Source: Alectoria sarmentosa (lineage: Eukaryota > Ascomycota > Lecanoromycetes > Lecanorales > Parmeliaceae). Taken from it: a DNA stretch of 64,000 nt. Positions within the stretch are counted from its first letter, which is position 1, and each line of letters begins with the position of its first letter. Position numbers and translations under genes: made by a program. This document shows positions 36,301 to 44,899 of this stretch, piece after piece. The notes under the pieces are model-generated. The model searched no databases. It was given only the letters and a program-made list of their open reading frames with translations, and was not told the origin of the DNA. Location of the stretch: contig WOGZ01000017.1 in the NCBI GenBank assembly GCA_009733775.1, positions 124,001 through 188,000 of the forward strand, read 5' to 3'.

Positions 36301-37992
36301 AGGCCCATCGTGAAGCTTGCTCCCATCCACATGTGGCGCCACTGCGGCTTCGTGATCTTTTCCTTCATTTACATGCGGATGTGGGATGAAGATCGCACGA
36401 AGAGGCTTTTCCTGTTCTTCATGTGACCCTTCGCTCTCCTCTTCCGAGGACGTCGTGTCAATGTTGTAGCACGCATCTTCCCACATGAGTAGCGCAGCGG
36501 CTTCTTCGTCTTTATCGAAGTCAGTAAGAATATCACTAATGACATTGGCCTCAAGCCCGAGGCCATCCAGACAATGTTGAATCATAGGAATAACCTCATG
36601 TTCCTGCAATGCACCACCACGATAGAGCCCGATGTAATTGACTAGTTCCTTGATGATTCTCCTTTCTTTTTCGTTCGGGACAGCATTGTTTGCGATTTCT
36701 TCCCTGAACGATTCTAAACCGCTGGAAAAAGGGCAATGGGCAGAGCCTCGACGAGCGTTTCGTTCATTGGTTGGGATGTGATCCGTTGGGATGCCGAATT
36801 GCTGAAGACAGACAATTAAGGTTTCATCGCTCATGTCTGGGGTACTGAAGACATCACGATAGTGCCAGATTGCCGTTTCGAGTGGGACACTACTGTTTTG
36901 CACATGCTCATACACAGCCCAAAGCTGTCTTCGCACCAACTGCTGCTTGTCCTCATCATCTTGTTCGCTCATCTTTGTGACTCCTTCCTTGACTTTGTCC
37001 ATGTTTTCTGCACCACCTTTGGGTAAAATATGTCTAAATTTGCTGCTGACATGTATGTCCGTCTTATGATCAACATCAATGCCGAAAATCAATTCCCTGA
37101 ACCGTCCAATGGGCTGAGTGTTTGGCTGTCGAACATCTCCCATAGCTATCTCGAGCTGCATGTTCATGGCATGTAAGGTGGCTTGGAAGCTCCTTTCATC
37201 CATGATGGGTCGGCGTAGAGCGAATCGGAAAAATAAAGGAAGATCTTTCTTTTCCATCCAGCTACTAGATCGATTTGCCTGGAATACCCAAGAATTGAAA
37301 AGCCTCTTTCTTGATTCCCAAAAAGAAGATTCTCCGAATGACACTTCGCACTCGGAGATTGACTCCTTAGAGTACTGCATCGGAGACCTTGTATCCGTGC
37401 GTTCGAGATCCTCTCTTATGGCTTGCTCACTGTCAGGGTCGTAACCGAAGCCGCCCATGTCCTCGAGCTGCTCCATGAAACTTTTCTTCTTCTTCCTCCT
37501 CCCTCTTCCTGTCCGCCTCTCCTCTTGCTGTATGATCCTCCATTGCTCGTCCGCGGTCAACATCTTCTTCTACTTGGCAATGATCCCTCGACCGTAGTGC
37601 AGGAGAAGGACGACGGGCTGCGAGCTATGTCCAGGGGTCCAGGGTGGAACCGTAGTGATGTCTCTCCAGCCACGAGGCTAAAAACAATATAATTGAATGC
37701 TAGGAAACAATGATATACATACGCGTCTATTGCTTGCTCCACGTTCCATCCGTGAGATTTGAGATGCTGCATGATGAAGAAGTCAGTCAATCGCTCTTGC
37801 CCAGGTCAAGTAGGTGCCGAAACAACCCAGAGCCAGCAGGTACCAGGAAGGCCGCTTCAAAGTCAAAGTGAGGGCCCATGAGATATTATCAAGACTTGGA
37901 CTTGCCTTAGCAGCAACGCTGTCTTTCGTTGACGTGAAGCCTACGAACTGGGAAATATGAGCCCTCTGTTGAGGCGTGTACGAGGAGGGCAT
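33350..37992 (-). CDS. DCN1: Dcn1, NEDD8 E3 ligase for cullins (interrupted by a 3.5-kb intron)
   Basis: Scaffold-type E3 that helps Ubc12 attach NEDD8 to cullins. Five exons: 37906-37992, 37723-37766, 34098-34183, 33863-34037 and 33350-33791. These join to 834 nt with perfect phase and give 277 aa, the normal Dcn1 size. The UBA domain lies at residues 8-45 (QQRAHISQFVGFT, HLKSHGWNVEQAIDA). ALNKLFDKYRD follows, then the PONY/cullin-binding domain with IGIEGSMRYLMDLGL, FTRDGFVSGWQ, KIVPLETALEYWRLLF and WPGVLDEFVFYVRE. Intron 1 (37767-37905) starts with GC (AAG/GCAAGT), a rare donor. Intron 2 is exceptional: 34184-37722, 3,539 bp, while the other introns are 60-139 bp. It contains the long ORF entered next. 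Joining across it gives AIDA/FFQSSHG, which fits the family exactly. The gene lies 390 bp downstream of MVP1 on the same strand. Confidence 0.9.
34081..37563 (-). CDS. 1,160-codon ORF nested in Dcn1 intron 2, in frame with Dcn1 exon 3; function unknown
   Basis: An uninterrupted same-strand frame of 3,483 nt, far too long for chance. It starts at an ATG (37563) with an in-frame TAG 9-11 nt upstream, so it is closed off from the Dcn1 UBA exons. Residues 16-28 are very basic (RRTGRGRRKKKKSF). The first ~400 residues contain helical, charged segments (RRQLWAVYEHVQNSS, HYRDVFSTPDMSDETL, IIKELVNYIGLYRGG). Residues about 631-668 hold a cysteine cluster of repeated CxxC and CxC pairs (CMRCLRLLCECVHG, CPECLRQPCIC) that could bind metal. 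The rest is Ser/Pro/Glu-rich. The last ~33 codons are Dcn1 exon 3 (SFFQSSHGLSGSSG...), in the Dcn1 frame, plus four intron codons and a stop. If the Dcn1 introns 3 and 4 were spliced out, the product would be 1,360 aa ending in the PONY domain. I recognise no known domain in the unique part. Confidence 0.72.
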   Translation of the reverse strand: MLTADEQWRIIQQEERRTGRGRRKKKKSFMEQLEDMGGFGYDPDSEQAIREDLERTDTRSPMQYSKESISECEVSFGESSFWESRKRLFNSWVFQANRSSSWMEKKDLPLFFRFALRRPIMDERSFQATLHAMNMQLEIAMGDVRQPNTQPIGRFRELIFGIDVDHKTDIHVSSKFRHILPKGGAENMDKVKEGVTKMSEQDDEDKQQLVRRQLWAVYEHVQNSSVPLETAIWHYRDVFSTPDMSDETLIVCLQQFGIPTDHIPTNERNARRGSAHCPFSSGLESFREEIANNAVPNEKERRIIKELVNYIGLYRGGALQEHEVIPMIQHCLDGLGLEANVISDILTDFDKDEEAAALLMWEDACYNIDTTSSEEESEGSHEEQEKPLRAIFIPHPHVNEGKDHEAAVAPHVDGSKLHDGPATEDLNYQDDFKENGPEQSEAMSIDRPLMSPPAIPRGKRLTSSHVNDAESSIQPPGTPRPKPASPAPATEDFGSRSDVEFDREPPRDRANAGGRRLSSPENGMTTGIWGLLMPTREARELAYRMKLPQDTIDQQVRSILPRRTKSRRASYAKTVVIFPKSKCKASTVLHGANPPKSPKHGDHSDLFATEGEDQETFVLSHFDRYSIHSEDTCMRCLRLLCECVHGSSPHLRSEPECPECLRQPCICSHLPQPDEAIPVVPSNGNPSFGVPMAESADRTRRKPLKQSITLLAYLTRVLDNDDVLASIKHLERLSPADRTLADAKAILDHTYQGIYAGEELDITGNDDREAVRILDALVQSSQTLTDYSHELHSDQKGENDSITSVDGCHDEVGEGPDLGSSLLNSSPGHEKISAPRSNSVASATDFPKSQSNVANGSVFRANSTPLAEELSSYLPTPPPDSSFPPLEFSSDIEDVVQPSHFQASIFSDSSARGDPSRAENYSDAQAGGESSTARGHPSGAELQNPPSSTADLNEQVSEHPVGTEVDTDCDTLGAPLTGQPNSGLWGTGNSGVETRPPPSPRPGAKQFPSSIPLPSSRPPLKGFPKSTPPATPSLGSKVSKTMNAIAKTCLESPGFDSLPLWPAQPGLPEKGGMEWMSMTPKQALEHAKEEAFNQRKSLAFYLEERRAVRNRIKKENNFANSKWSDYSFFQSSHGLSGSSGTAIVPALNKLFDKYRGTSES
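34741..34836 (-). repeat. Imperfect in-frame 66-bp repeat inside the nested ORF
   Basis: A 29-bp segment starting TTCTGCTCCTGACGGATGG at 34741 recurs at 34807 with two mismatches. The spacing of 66 bp equals 22 codons. In the ORF frame the units read SARGDPSRAE and STARGHPSGAE. In a neighbouring minus frame they read EAIRQEQ-type coiled-coil-like sequence. Confidence 0.6.
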
Positions 37993-38382
37993 CTTGAAGC
38001 GATCCAGTTTGTGGTAACTTTCGACTATTATGTAGTAAAGATCAAGACGTGCTAGCAAATCATATTGTTCATGAGAGTTGTCGAGGTGAGAAGTCGGGAA
38101 ATGCTTGACACAATGTCCGTAGGGCTGAGTCTTCAGTATTTCACCAGCACCTCATCAAGTGGCAATCTATGAGGTACGAAGGCCCCACATGTTAAAGAAT
38201 CTAGTTGCTTAATCCCATCTGATTCAAACAATCGAGGCAAGCAACCAAATAACTGTTTCTTTCTCCTGGCTTGCCGACCGGAAAGCAATGCTTGTGTACA
38301 GTGAAGATATCTACACGCCCTGACATAGGCCCATATCTTTACACCCAGAACCCAAGACCGATCCTCCATTACCCATGCATAC
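37993..38382. other. Intergenic, DCN1 5' side / MVP1 3' side
   Basis: 390 bp between the Dcn1 start and the Mvp1 stop, both minus strand. It must hold the Dcn1 promoter. No other feature is seen. Confidence 0.5.
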
Positions 38383-40782
38383 TCATTCTCCCAAAGGCAT
38401 ATTGTCAACCTCTTCACTCAATGCTCGCCAATTGTCAGCTTGAAGCTCAGCATACTTTACACGCTCTTGACTCCAATCCTGATGCAACCTGCTGACCTGG
38501 TATTGTGATTGTTGGAAAAAGGCTAATTCGTCCCGGATGCACTCTTTGATAAAGACTCCTCGAGCATGCTGATCGACAATTGATTGCTTGTCCTGTTGAG
38601 TGTCAGCAAGAACCCGAACAACGTCTTAGATAGTACTCACAGCTCTCACGGCTTGCTCAAGCTTTTCTTGTTCTCCTGGTCTGGCCGGGGCCCCTTCCGG
38701 CCTACCCATGAGACCAGCGAGCTTGTTCTCATTGCTCTCAATCCTTCGCTCTAAATAAGGAATGTTGTCTTTCGCATATCGATCGCGCCGGTCGAACATG
38801 TCTCGAATACTAACAAGAGTATCTCGTTGATTTTTGAAGTCCTCCAGAACACCCTCGTCCCAAGCACGAGCTTCGTCTTCCAGTAAGCTTTGACTGGTAG
38901 TCAGATGCTTTGCGGTCGAGCTTATGCCCTCATTCAACAGTGGGACGTCGTTCGTATCAGTCGCATATGTGCTCTGTGACATCTCTGTCACAGCCATCAA
39001 TGCCTGCGAAAGCCGTAGGTAATCTGCTGCGATTCCTTGGTTTCGCTTCGCTAGACGCTCTAGTAAACCACATAGGCCGATGTACTTTTCTGATGATTCT
39101 CGAACGCCGGACCGGACTGTGTCGAAAGTCTCCGATAAATTTGTGGGTAAAGAGTCCTCAAGGCCGGACGGGAGAGTTTTGCCTACGAACTCTTCTTGCA
39201 CTGAAATGGTAGCCTGCTTTCTCCATACTGCAAGTTCCTGGTGCTAAACATGAGCTTTTGACGCAAGCAAAGCGAATGAATAGTACTCACAGTGGGCACG
39301 GTAAGGAACATGACGACGAGTTGTTCTTGGCTTAGGACTGGATGTCTGACTAGGGTGTTGACGAATCTTACGAGACCACGTCTGCGCTTCTCCATAAATG
39401 TGACGTCGGCCGATAGATGCCTTCCATTTACTGGAAGCAGTCAGTACAAATAGTTTCGACAGGGCATTGAGTCCTACCGGCAACTCTTTTTGGTGGTAAT
39501 AATGGCAATGCTCTGAATGGATATCTTTTATGCAAACAGTCCAATAACCACACAAAGTCGCTATATCTTCGTACGACCAAACTTGCTCTTCTTGCGCTCT
39601 TCACCTCGTAATTGTGGTGCTGGAACATGAACATGCCTTCCTTCTCTGGAAGAAGGGTGACAGTGACAGTCTCCTCGACGCCTCGGCTGACGGTACGCCC
39701 TCCACCTAAAGACCTTCCAATGCTCCCTCCAGTGCGGTTGCCTTGGTCGTCTCCACTGGAGCCGAAGCCCCCACCTGAATGTCCTGTGTTTGGAAACCCA
39801 CTGCTAGGTGGCCCCTCCGATCCCCAACCTCCAGAACCTCCATCCATGGGAGGCTGTCTTGTATCTTCTCCTGAGGGCACGGGTGAACTTGGACTGTCGG
39901 AATATGTGGTAAAAGCACTCGTAGTCCGCGATGGCTCAGTGAGCCCATTCCTTATAGGTTTCGCCGCTGTAGGGTTTGAGGACGGAGTTGCCTCATTGTT
40001 GACGATATGGGTGTGACCTTTGTGCAAAGCTGGGCTGGACCATGGATCATGATCTAAGTTTTCCAGCGAGTCTTTTCTTATTCGGCGTGATTTAGGAGGA
40101 GAGTTTCCAGGAGTCTTCTGCTTGGGCGGTGCACTGGGCGCTTGCAGTTCTGGTGATGTCTCTTCAAGATTTTCGGAGACTTTGGCAGACCTGATCTGCT
40201 TTATGAAGGGTATTGATGGTTCGGGAAGATCTAGGAATTAAAACGTTAGCATTGCTAATCTACACTTTACAGTACGCAGCTTTGCTCACTTCTCCGTCTC
40301 TCGTCAACGGAGTCCAGAGAAGCCTCTTCACTTTCCTGGGACAAACCAATCAGGGCGAGTAAGACGTTGAACTCGCTCCGACCAAGTCCAGTGTCCTGTC
40401 CACCGGTAACAAGCTTGAGTATTTTGTCCTGTCCCGACGCATCAAGCCCACAACCTTCTAATAGTTTTCGTGCACCGGCAGTCCCTATCTGACCTCCTTC
40501 TGCTTTGTAGCTCGTCTCCCGCAAAGCATCGAAGGCATCAATGTAGCTCTCTGGAACATCAGACGCGGGCAGCAGCCGTTTGACCAAGTCGTTCCTCCCA
40601 GATTTTTTCGGAGTTGGCATATCCCATGGTGAAGCTCCATTGGTGCCCTCATCGTCGAATAGCGAGCTACCCGACTTTGCACCTGGTGTTTGCTCGTCAT
40701 CGAAAAGAGAGGACTTCTGATTGGCGCGCGTAGGCTGTGCCGACAAGCTCGAGTCGTCTGGGGAACTTCCAAATAATGACAT
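38383..40782 (-). CDS. MVP1: Sorting nexin Mvp1 (SNX8-like, PX-BAR)
   Basis: Endosomal sorting nexin acting with Vps1-type dynamin in retrograde recycling (family knowledge). Five exons: 40290-40782, 39478-40230, 39291-39430, 38641-39237 and 38383-38592. The introns are 59, 47, 53 and 48 bp. The total is 2,193 nt in phase, 730 aa. The N-terminus MSLFGSSPDDSS leads into an EH-like helical segment (ESYIDAFDALRETSY). A Ser/Pro/Gly-rich linker follows. The PX domain starts near residue 330 with the phosphoinositide-binding motif VVRRYSDFVWLLDCL, and continues across intron 2 (LLPPKRVA/VNGRHLSADVTFMEKRR). The C-terminal ~270 residues form the BAR-like coiled-coil (LCGLLERLAKRNQGIAADY, WSQERVKYAELQADNWRAL). 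Length and domain order match Mvp1. Confidence 0.93.
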
Positions 40783-41328
40783 TTTGACTAGGGGTGAAAG
40801 CTCTGTCGCGGCTCTGCGGTTTCAATGAGATACATAGGCTTGGCGAGACATACTCGCACGAAATCTGCCAAAAACCCCACGCCAAGACCTCGGATGAGGC
40901 CCCGCCTAGAGCTGCCCGGACAATGCGCTTAGCTCCGTTTCGGAATTGCGCCTACGATATCAAACAAATGGAAATTCGTAGTTAGGACCGCTTTAATTTT
41001 AACGTCTACTTCGTTCAGGTAACTTTTTATTGGGAGCTCTCAGCTGTTGTAGCTGTGTATGCCTGAACAAGCAAAATGCTGCAACAGAGCAATGTCTTCC
41101 GTGAATGCATCTTGCAAGTTTCAGAAAAACAGCGTCGTGTTGAGGTGTAGGAAACTTGCCATATATACATACCTAATCAATAGGCAGGTCTAGCACCGTC
41201 TGAACGATTGTTAGCTTCAACGAAACCACAATTGGCCCTTCGAAAAGTGGTACATGGGGTCTGAATGCTTGTTAGAGGCATTGGAATGGGATCACCCTCT
41301 TTCGAGGCTACTCGAGTATGTCCAATTC
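40783..41328. other. Intergenic, MVP1 promoter side, with a diverged MITE-like segment
   Basis: 546 bp between the Mvp1 start and the left end of the large transposon. About 40,880-40,950 resembles (by eye roughly two thirds identical) the interior of the MITE at 62504-62747; the shared core is GGACAATGCGCTTAG versus GGACAATGCACTTAG. I see no coding signal. The last 8 bases (TCCAATTC) are the transposon target duplication. Confidence 0.45.
41321..41328 (+). repeat. 8-bp target-site duplication, left copy
   Basis: TCCAATTC directly precedes the left inverted repeat and is repeated exactly at 55010-55017 directly after the right one. An 8-bp duplication is the rule for hAT transposons. Confidence 0.9.
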
Positions 41329-41347
41329 CAGGGCGCCCGATGGTCCA
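41329..41347 (+). repeat. Left terminal inverted repeat, 19 bp
   Basis: CAGGGCGCCCGATGGTCCA; exact reverse complement of 54991-55009. It contains the palindrome GGGCGCCC. Confidence 0.92.
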
Positions 41348-42233
41348 AACCGTCGGTTCAGAGGCCTGAACCGTCCATTTGAAGCTATTTACATGGTTCG
41401 TAATCGATCCACATGGTCAGACGGTCTAAGTCCATTTTGGACCGTCCATACTAATAGTCCAAAGACTCCTCCAAATCCTTCATAACCTTCATAACCCCTT
41501 CATTCATAATATCGATGATAACATATAGATCTTGCTCCGTAAAGATACCCAATCGAAATCATGACTTCAAGCACTTTAATAGCTTCATAGTCATAACCTT
41601 AAAACCAACCCTTTGATCTGACACCGTGTGTTTAACCCCCAAAAAAACACGTTTTGATTTCGAAGACATAACAAATATGAAATAAATATTAATAATCATT
41701 TTTGATAGCAAAGAATATCGAATACGTTAATGAAAATTCAATCATTAATCGAATATTAATCGATCTTCTTTCGAAAAAACTAATGAATCACGTATATATT
41801 AATTCAATTCGTCATCGATATATTAAAATGCTCGCTTTTTATTCATTTATAATAAATATTTATTATCGATTTTTAAGATAATAATAAAGATTATAAACGA
41901 ATAATTAATAAGATCGATAAATAATTAATATTTAATCTTTTAAAACTTCTTTATTACAATCTTCATATTCGATTATCATTCGAAATCTCATTTTTCAAAA
42001 TACGTTCATTTAACAATCGAATTAAATACGATTATCGCGATATAAATCGGTGATTTTATTATCTTATTTTAATACTTCAATAACTTCGTGAATTTAATTT
42101 AAAGAGACTTTCTCATAAACTCATAATTGACGAATTTCTCGACGACATTCTTAAATATATTAACTAAAAAGTTCATAATAGAAAAGACTCGTTTTAAAAT
42201 AACAATATGATCTTCGATTATCTTTATAACATT

Positions 42234-42390
42234 ATTGAAAATAGGTAATAAATTACTTGATTAAAATGTTATATAAAATATAAAACTTATCAAGCTTACA
42301 CCCGACGACAGTCGAATAAAAAAAGTGAAACGAATTTGATTATTTTAACACTTTTACTCGAATAGAATTATATAACAAAATCACGAATTT
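42234..42390 (+). repeat. LTR-like direct repeat, left copy
   Basis: About 157 bp starting ATTGAAAATAGGTAATAAAT and ending near TCACGAATTT. It is repeated in direct orientation at 52999-53150, with C/T and G/A differences typical of RIP. Core strings such as CCCGACGA(C/T)AGTCGA(A/G)TA are shared. It could be the LTR remains of an old retroelement spanning much of the interior. Confidence 0.6.
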
Positions 42391-42479
42391 CAACATTTGC
42401 GACGCTGAAAACTAAGTAGCAAAGATGAAAAATTATACTCTTTTTATAGTCGCATGCATTAACATTTTATATACTTCTT

Positions 42480-43050
42480 CTCTCTTCTCTTCTTTATCGT
42501 CGAGCGTCGAATAAATAAAATAATCGTCGAATAATAACAATGAGATTATCGCGCGCACAATAAAAATGTGCGAAAAACACGAATTTAAACTCTTACGAAA
42601 ATCAAAATCGAATAACGACAATAAAATGAATGTCGAATAATTAAAATAAACATTAAATAACGATAATAAAATTATCGAGCGTATAATAAACATCGAATAA
42701 CAATAATAAAATCTTCGAGCGCATAATAAAAATGTTTTAACAAAACACGAATTTCGATTTTTATAAAAATTAAAATCGAATAATGATAATAAAATAAGCG
42801 TCGAATAGCGATAATAAGTTGAGCGTAAAATAACGATAATGAGATAATTTTCAAATAATAACAATGAGATTATCGAACGCGTAATAAATGTTTTTTAAAA
42901 AACACGAATTTCGATTTTCGCGAGAATTAAAATCGAATAACGATAATAAGATAAGCGTTAAATAAGCAAAATAAACATCGAATAATAATAATAAAATGTG
43001 CGTCGAATAAATAAGATAAACATCGAATAACGATAATGAAATCGACGACG
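42480..43050. repeat. Tandem array of about three ~160-bp units, RIP-degraded
   Basis: The phrase CACGAATTT...AAAATCGAATAACGA recurs at 42578, 42746 and 42903 (spacing 168 and 157 bp). Between the anchors lie smaller CGAATAA(C/T)GATAATAA repeats. Open frames here are low-complexity and not treated as genes. Confidence 0.6.
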
Positions 43051-43390
43051 ATGATCACTTCTTTTCTTTTTTTCCCTCTCTTTTCTTTTTTAATAAATAA
43101 TAATAATAAAATTAATCGCGAATAACAAAAATGAAAATGTCGAAATCTGAAAACGATTATATTCTTTTGAACATATTCGCCACGATATTTTATACAAAAA
43201 ATTCCACTTTTTGCAAAAAAACGATTTTTTGAAAATTTTATTTTCAAACCATCAGATGCACATTAAAAATCGATTAACATATAATTAATAAATATATAAA
43301 AACGATTATATCGAAAAAGAAAAATGTGAAAAATTTATAAATTACTTTTTATTAATATAAAAGCTTGAACGTTAAGAAATAAATATCAAA

Positions 43391-43648
43391 AATATCGACT
43401 TTAAAATATAAACACCGAAAGATGAATATCGAGAATATCGATTTTGAAATATAAACATCGAAAGATGAATATCGAAAGCATCGACTTTAAAATATAAACA
43501 TCGAAGAACAAATATCGAGAACATCGATTTTGAAATATAAACATCGAGAAATAAATATCGAAAATATCGATTTTAAAACATAAACATCGAAAAATGAATA
43601 TCGAAAATATTAACTTTAAGGCATAAGCATCGAAAAGAGAATATCGAG
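43391..43648. repeat. Minisatellite, about six units of ~43 bp
   Basis: The unit pattern is AATATCGA(C/T)TTTAAAATATA, then AACATCGAAAGATGAATATCG, repeated about six times with small drift. Further decayed copies may continue to about 43,820. It lies in the RIP-degraded interior. Confidence 0.7.
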
Positions 43649-44899
43649 AACTAATTATCGATTTTTTTTTTTGTAAATTTAAATATTATGATGTGAGCAT
43701 CAAAAAATGAAAATCGAGGATAATAATCTTAAAAATATAAACATTAAAAATTAAAAGCGTTATAAACGTTAAAGACGTCGAAGATATAAATATTGAAAGC
43801 GTTAATTTTTAAAATGCGAACGTCGAAAATTTAAATGATATAAGAATTATATGCGTCGATATTATTAACATTTAAGACGATAATATCGTAAACGTATTAA
43901 TAATATAATATAAAATAATAATAATAAAATAGCGAAAAATTAATATAAAAATGAATATCGAGAGTATAAACATATTATAAAGAATTTAAATTAATTCTCA
44001 CAAAATGAGAATGCATAATAATTGATATATTAATTTTTATCGTTTATATTTAAATAAATCGATAAGCGCGATCATCGAATCAAACGTTTAAAATCTTCAA
44101 TAATAATAAATATCAAATTTATTTATTTTATAATTATATAATCATTTTTATTTATTTAATTATTATAATAAAATTTTGTTCTTGATTGCAACTTAAGTGA
44201 TAATTATAAATTTTTATTTCGATCGCAAATCGAATAATGTTATAAACATTCGTCTTAAATTTTAAAAATCATAAATGTAAAAATATAAAGAAAAAGTTTA
44301 AATATAAAAAATCTTTTAAATAACGTTTTAAAACATTTATTATAATCTTAAAAAACTAATCATTTTTTAAACTTTTTAAACGTAATTTAATATAAGACAT
44401 CGAGCGGATTTTTGATTAAAATAATATTAATTTAAATCGAGTGAAGAATAATTATAAATTTCTTCGCTTCGATTGAATTAATTTAAAAAAACCTTTTCAA
44501 AAAAACAATTTAAATTCGATAATAATCGAATTTTGAAAATGATAATTATTTATAATTTTTGATAAATGAAATATCGATCGTTTTACGTTATTTTAACTTT
44601 TTTGAATTTTATTGAATTATATTCGTGAAAAACGAATTTTAAATTCATAAATTAATTCGCTTAAATTCTCAAATCGTTTATTTAATAAACATTATCAACA
44701 ATTATATTTTTCGAATAAAAATCTTTAAATAAGAAAATTTGAAAAAATAACAATTGAGAATGATTATATCAAAATTTGAAATTTATTTCAACGAGTTTTT
44801 AAAATGCGATAAACGAAATAATTAATTTTATTAAAAATTCTCTCTCTTTATAATTAAGCGATACTTTAACCTTTTAAAATTACTTAAAATAAATTTTTA

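Noticed and set aside
37564..37722. Direct splicing of the Dcn1 UBA exon to the nested ORF
   Set aside because: The donor is phase 2. Every AG I tried in this interval leads to an in-frame stop, and the nested frame itself has a TAG just upstream of its ATG.
42433..43247. Minus-strand open frames of 60-143 codons in the AT-rich island
   Set aside because: Composition is almost only Ile, Phe, Leu, Tyr, Ser and Arg, generated by the tandem repeats; no family resemblance.
43391..43648. CRISPR-like array
   Set aside because: The units are contiguous with no unique spacers and lie in a eukaryotic genome; it is a minisatellite.
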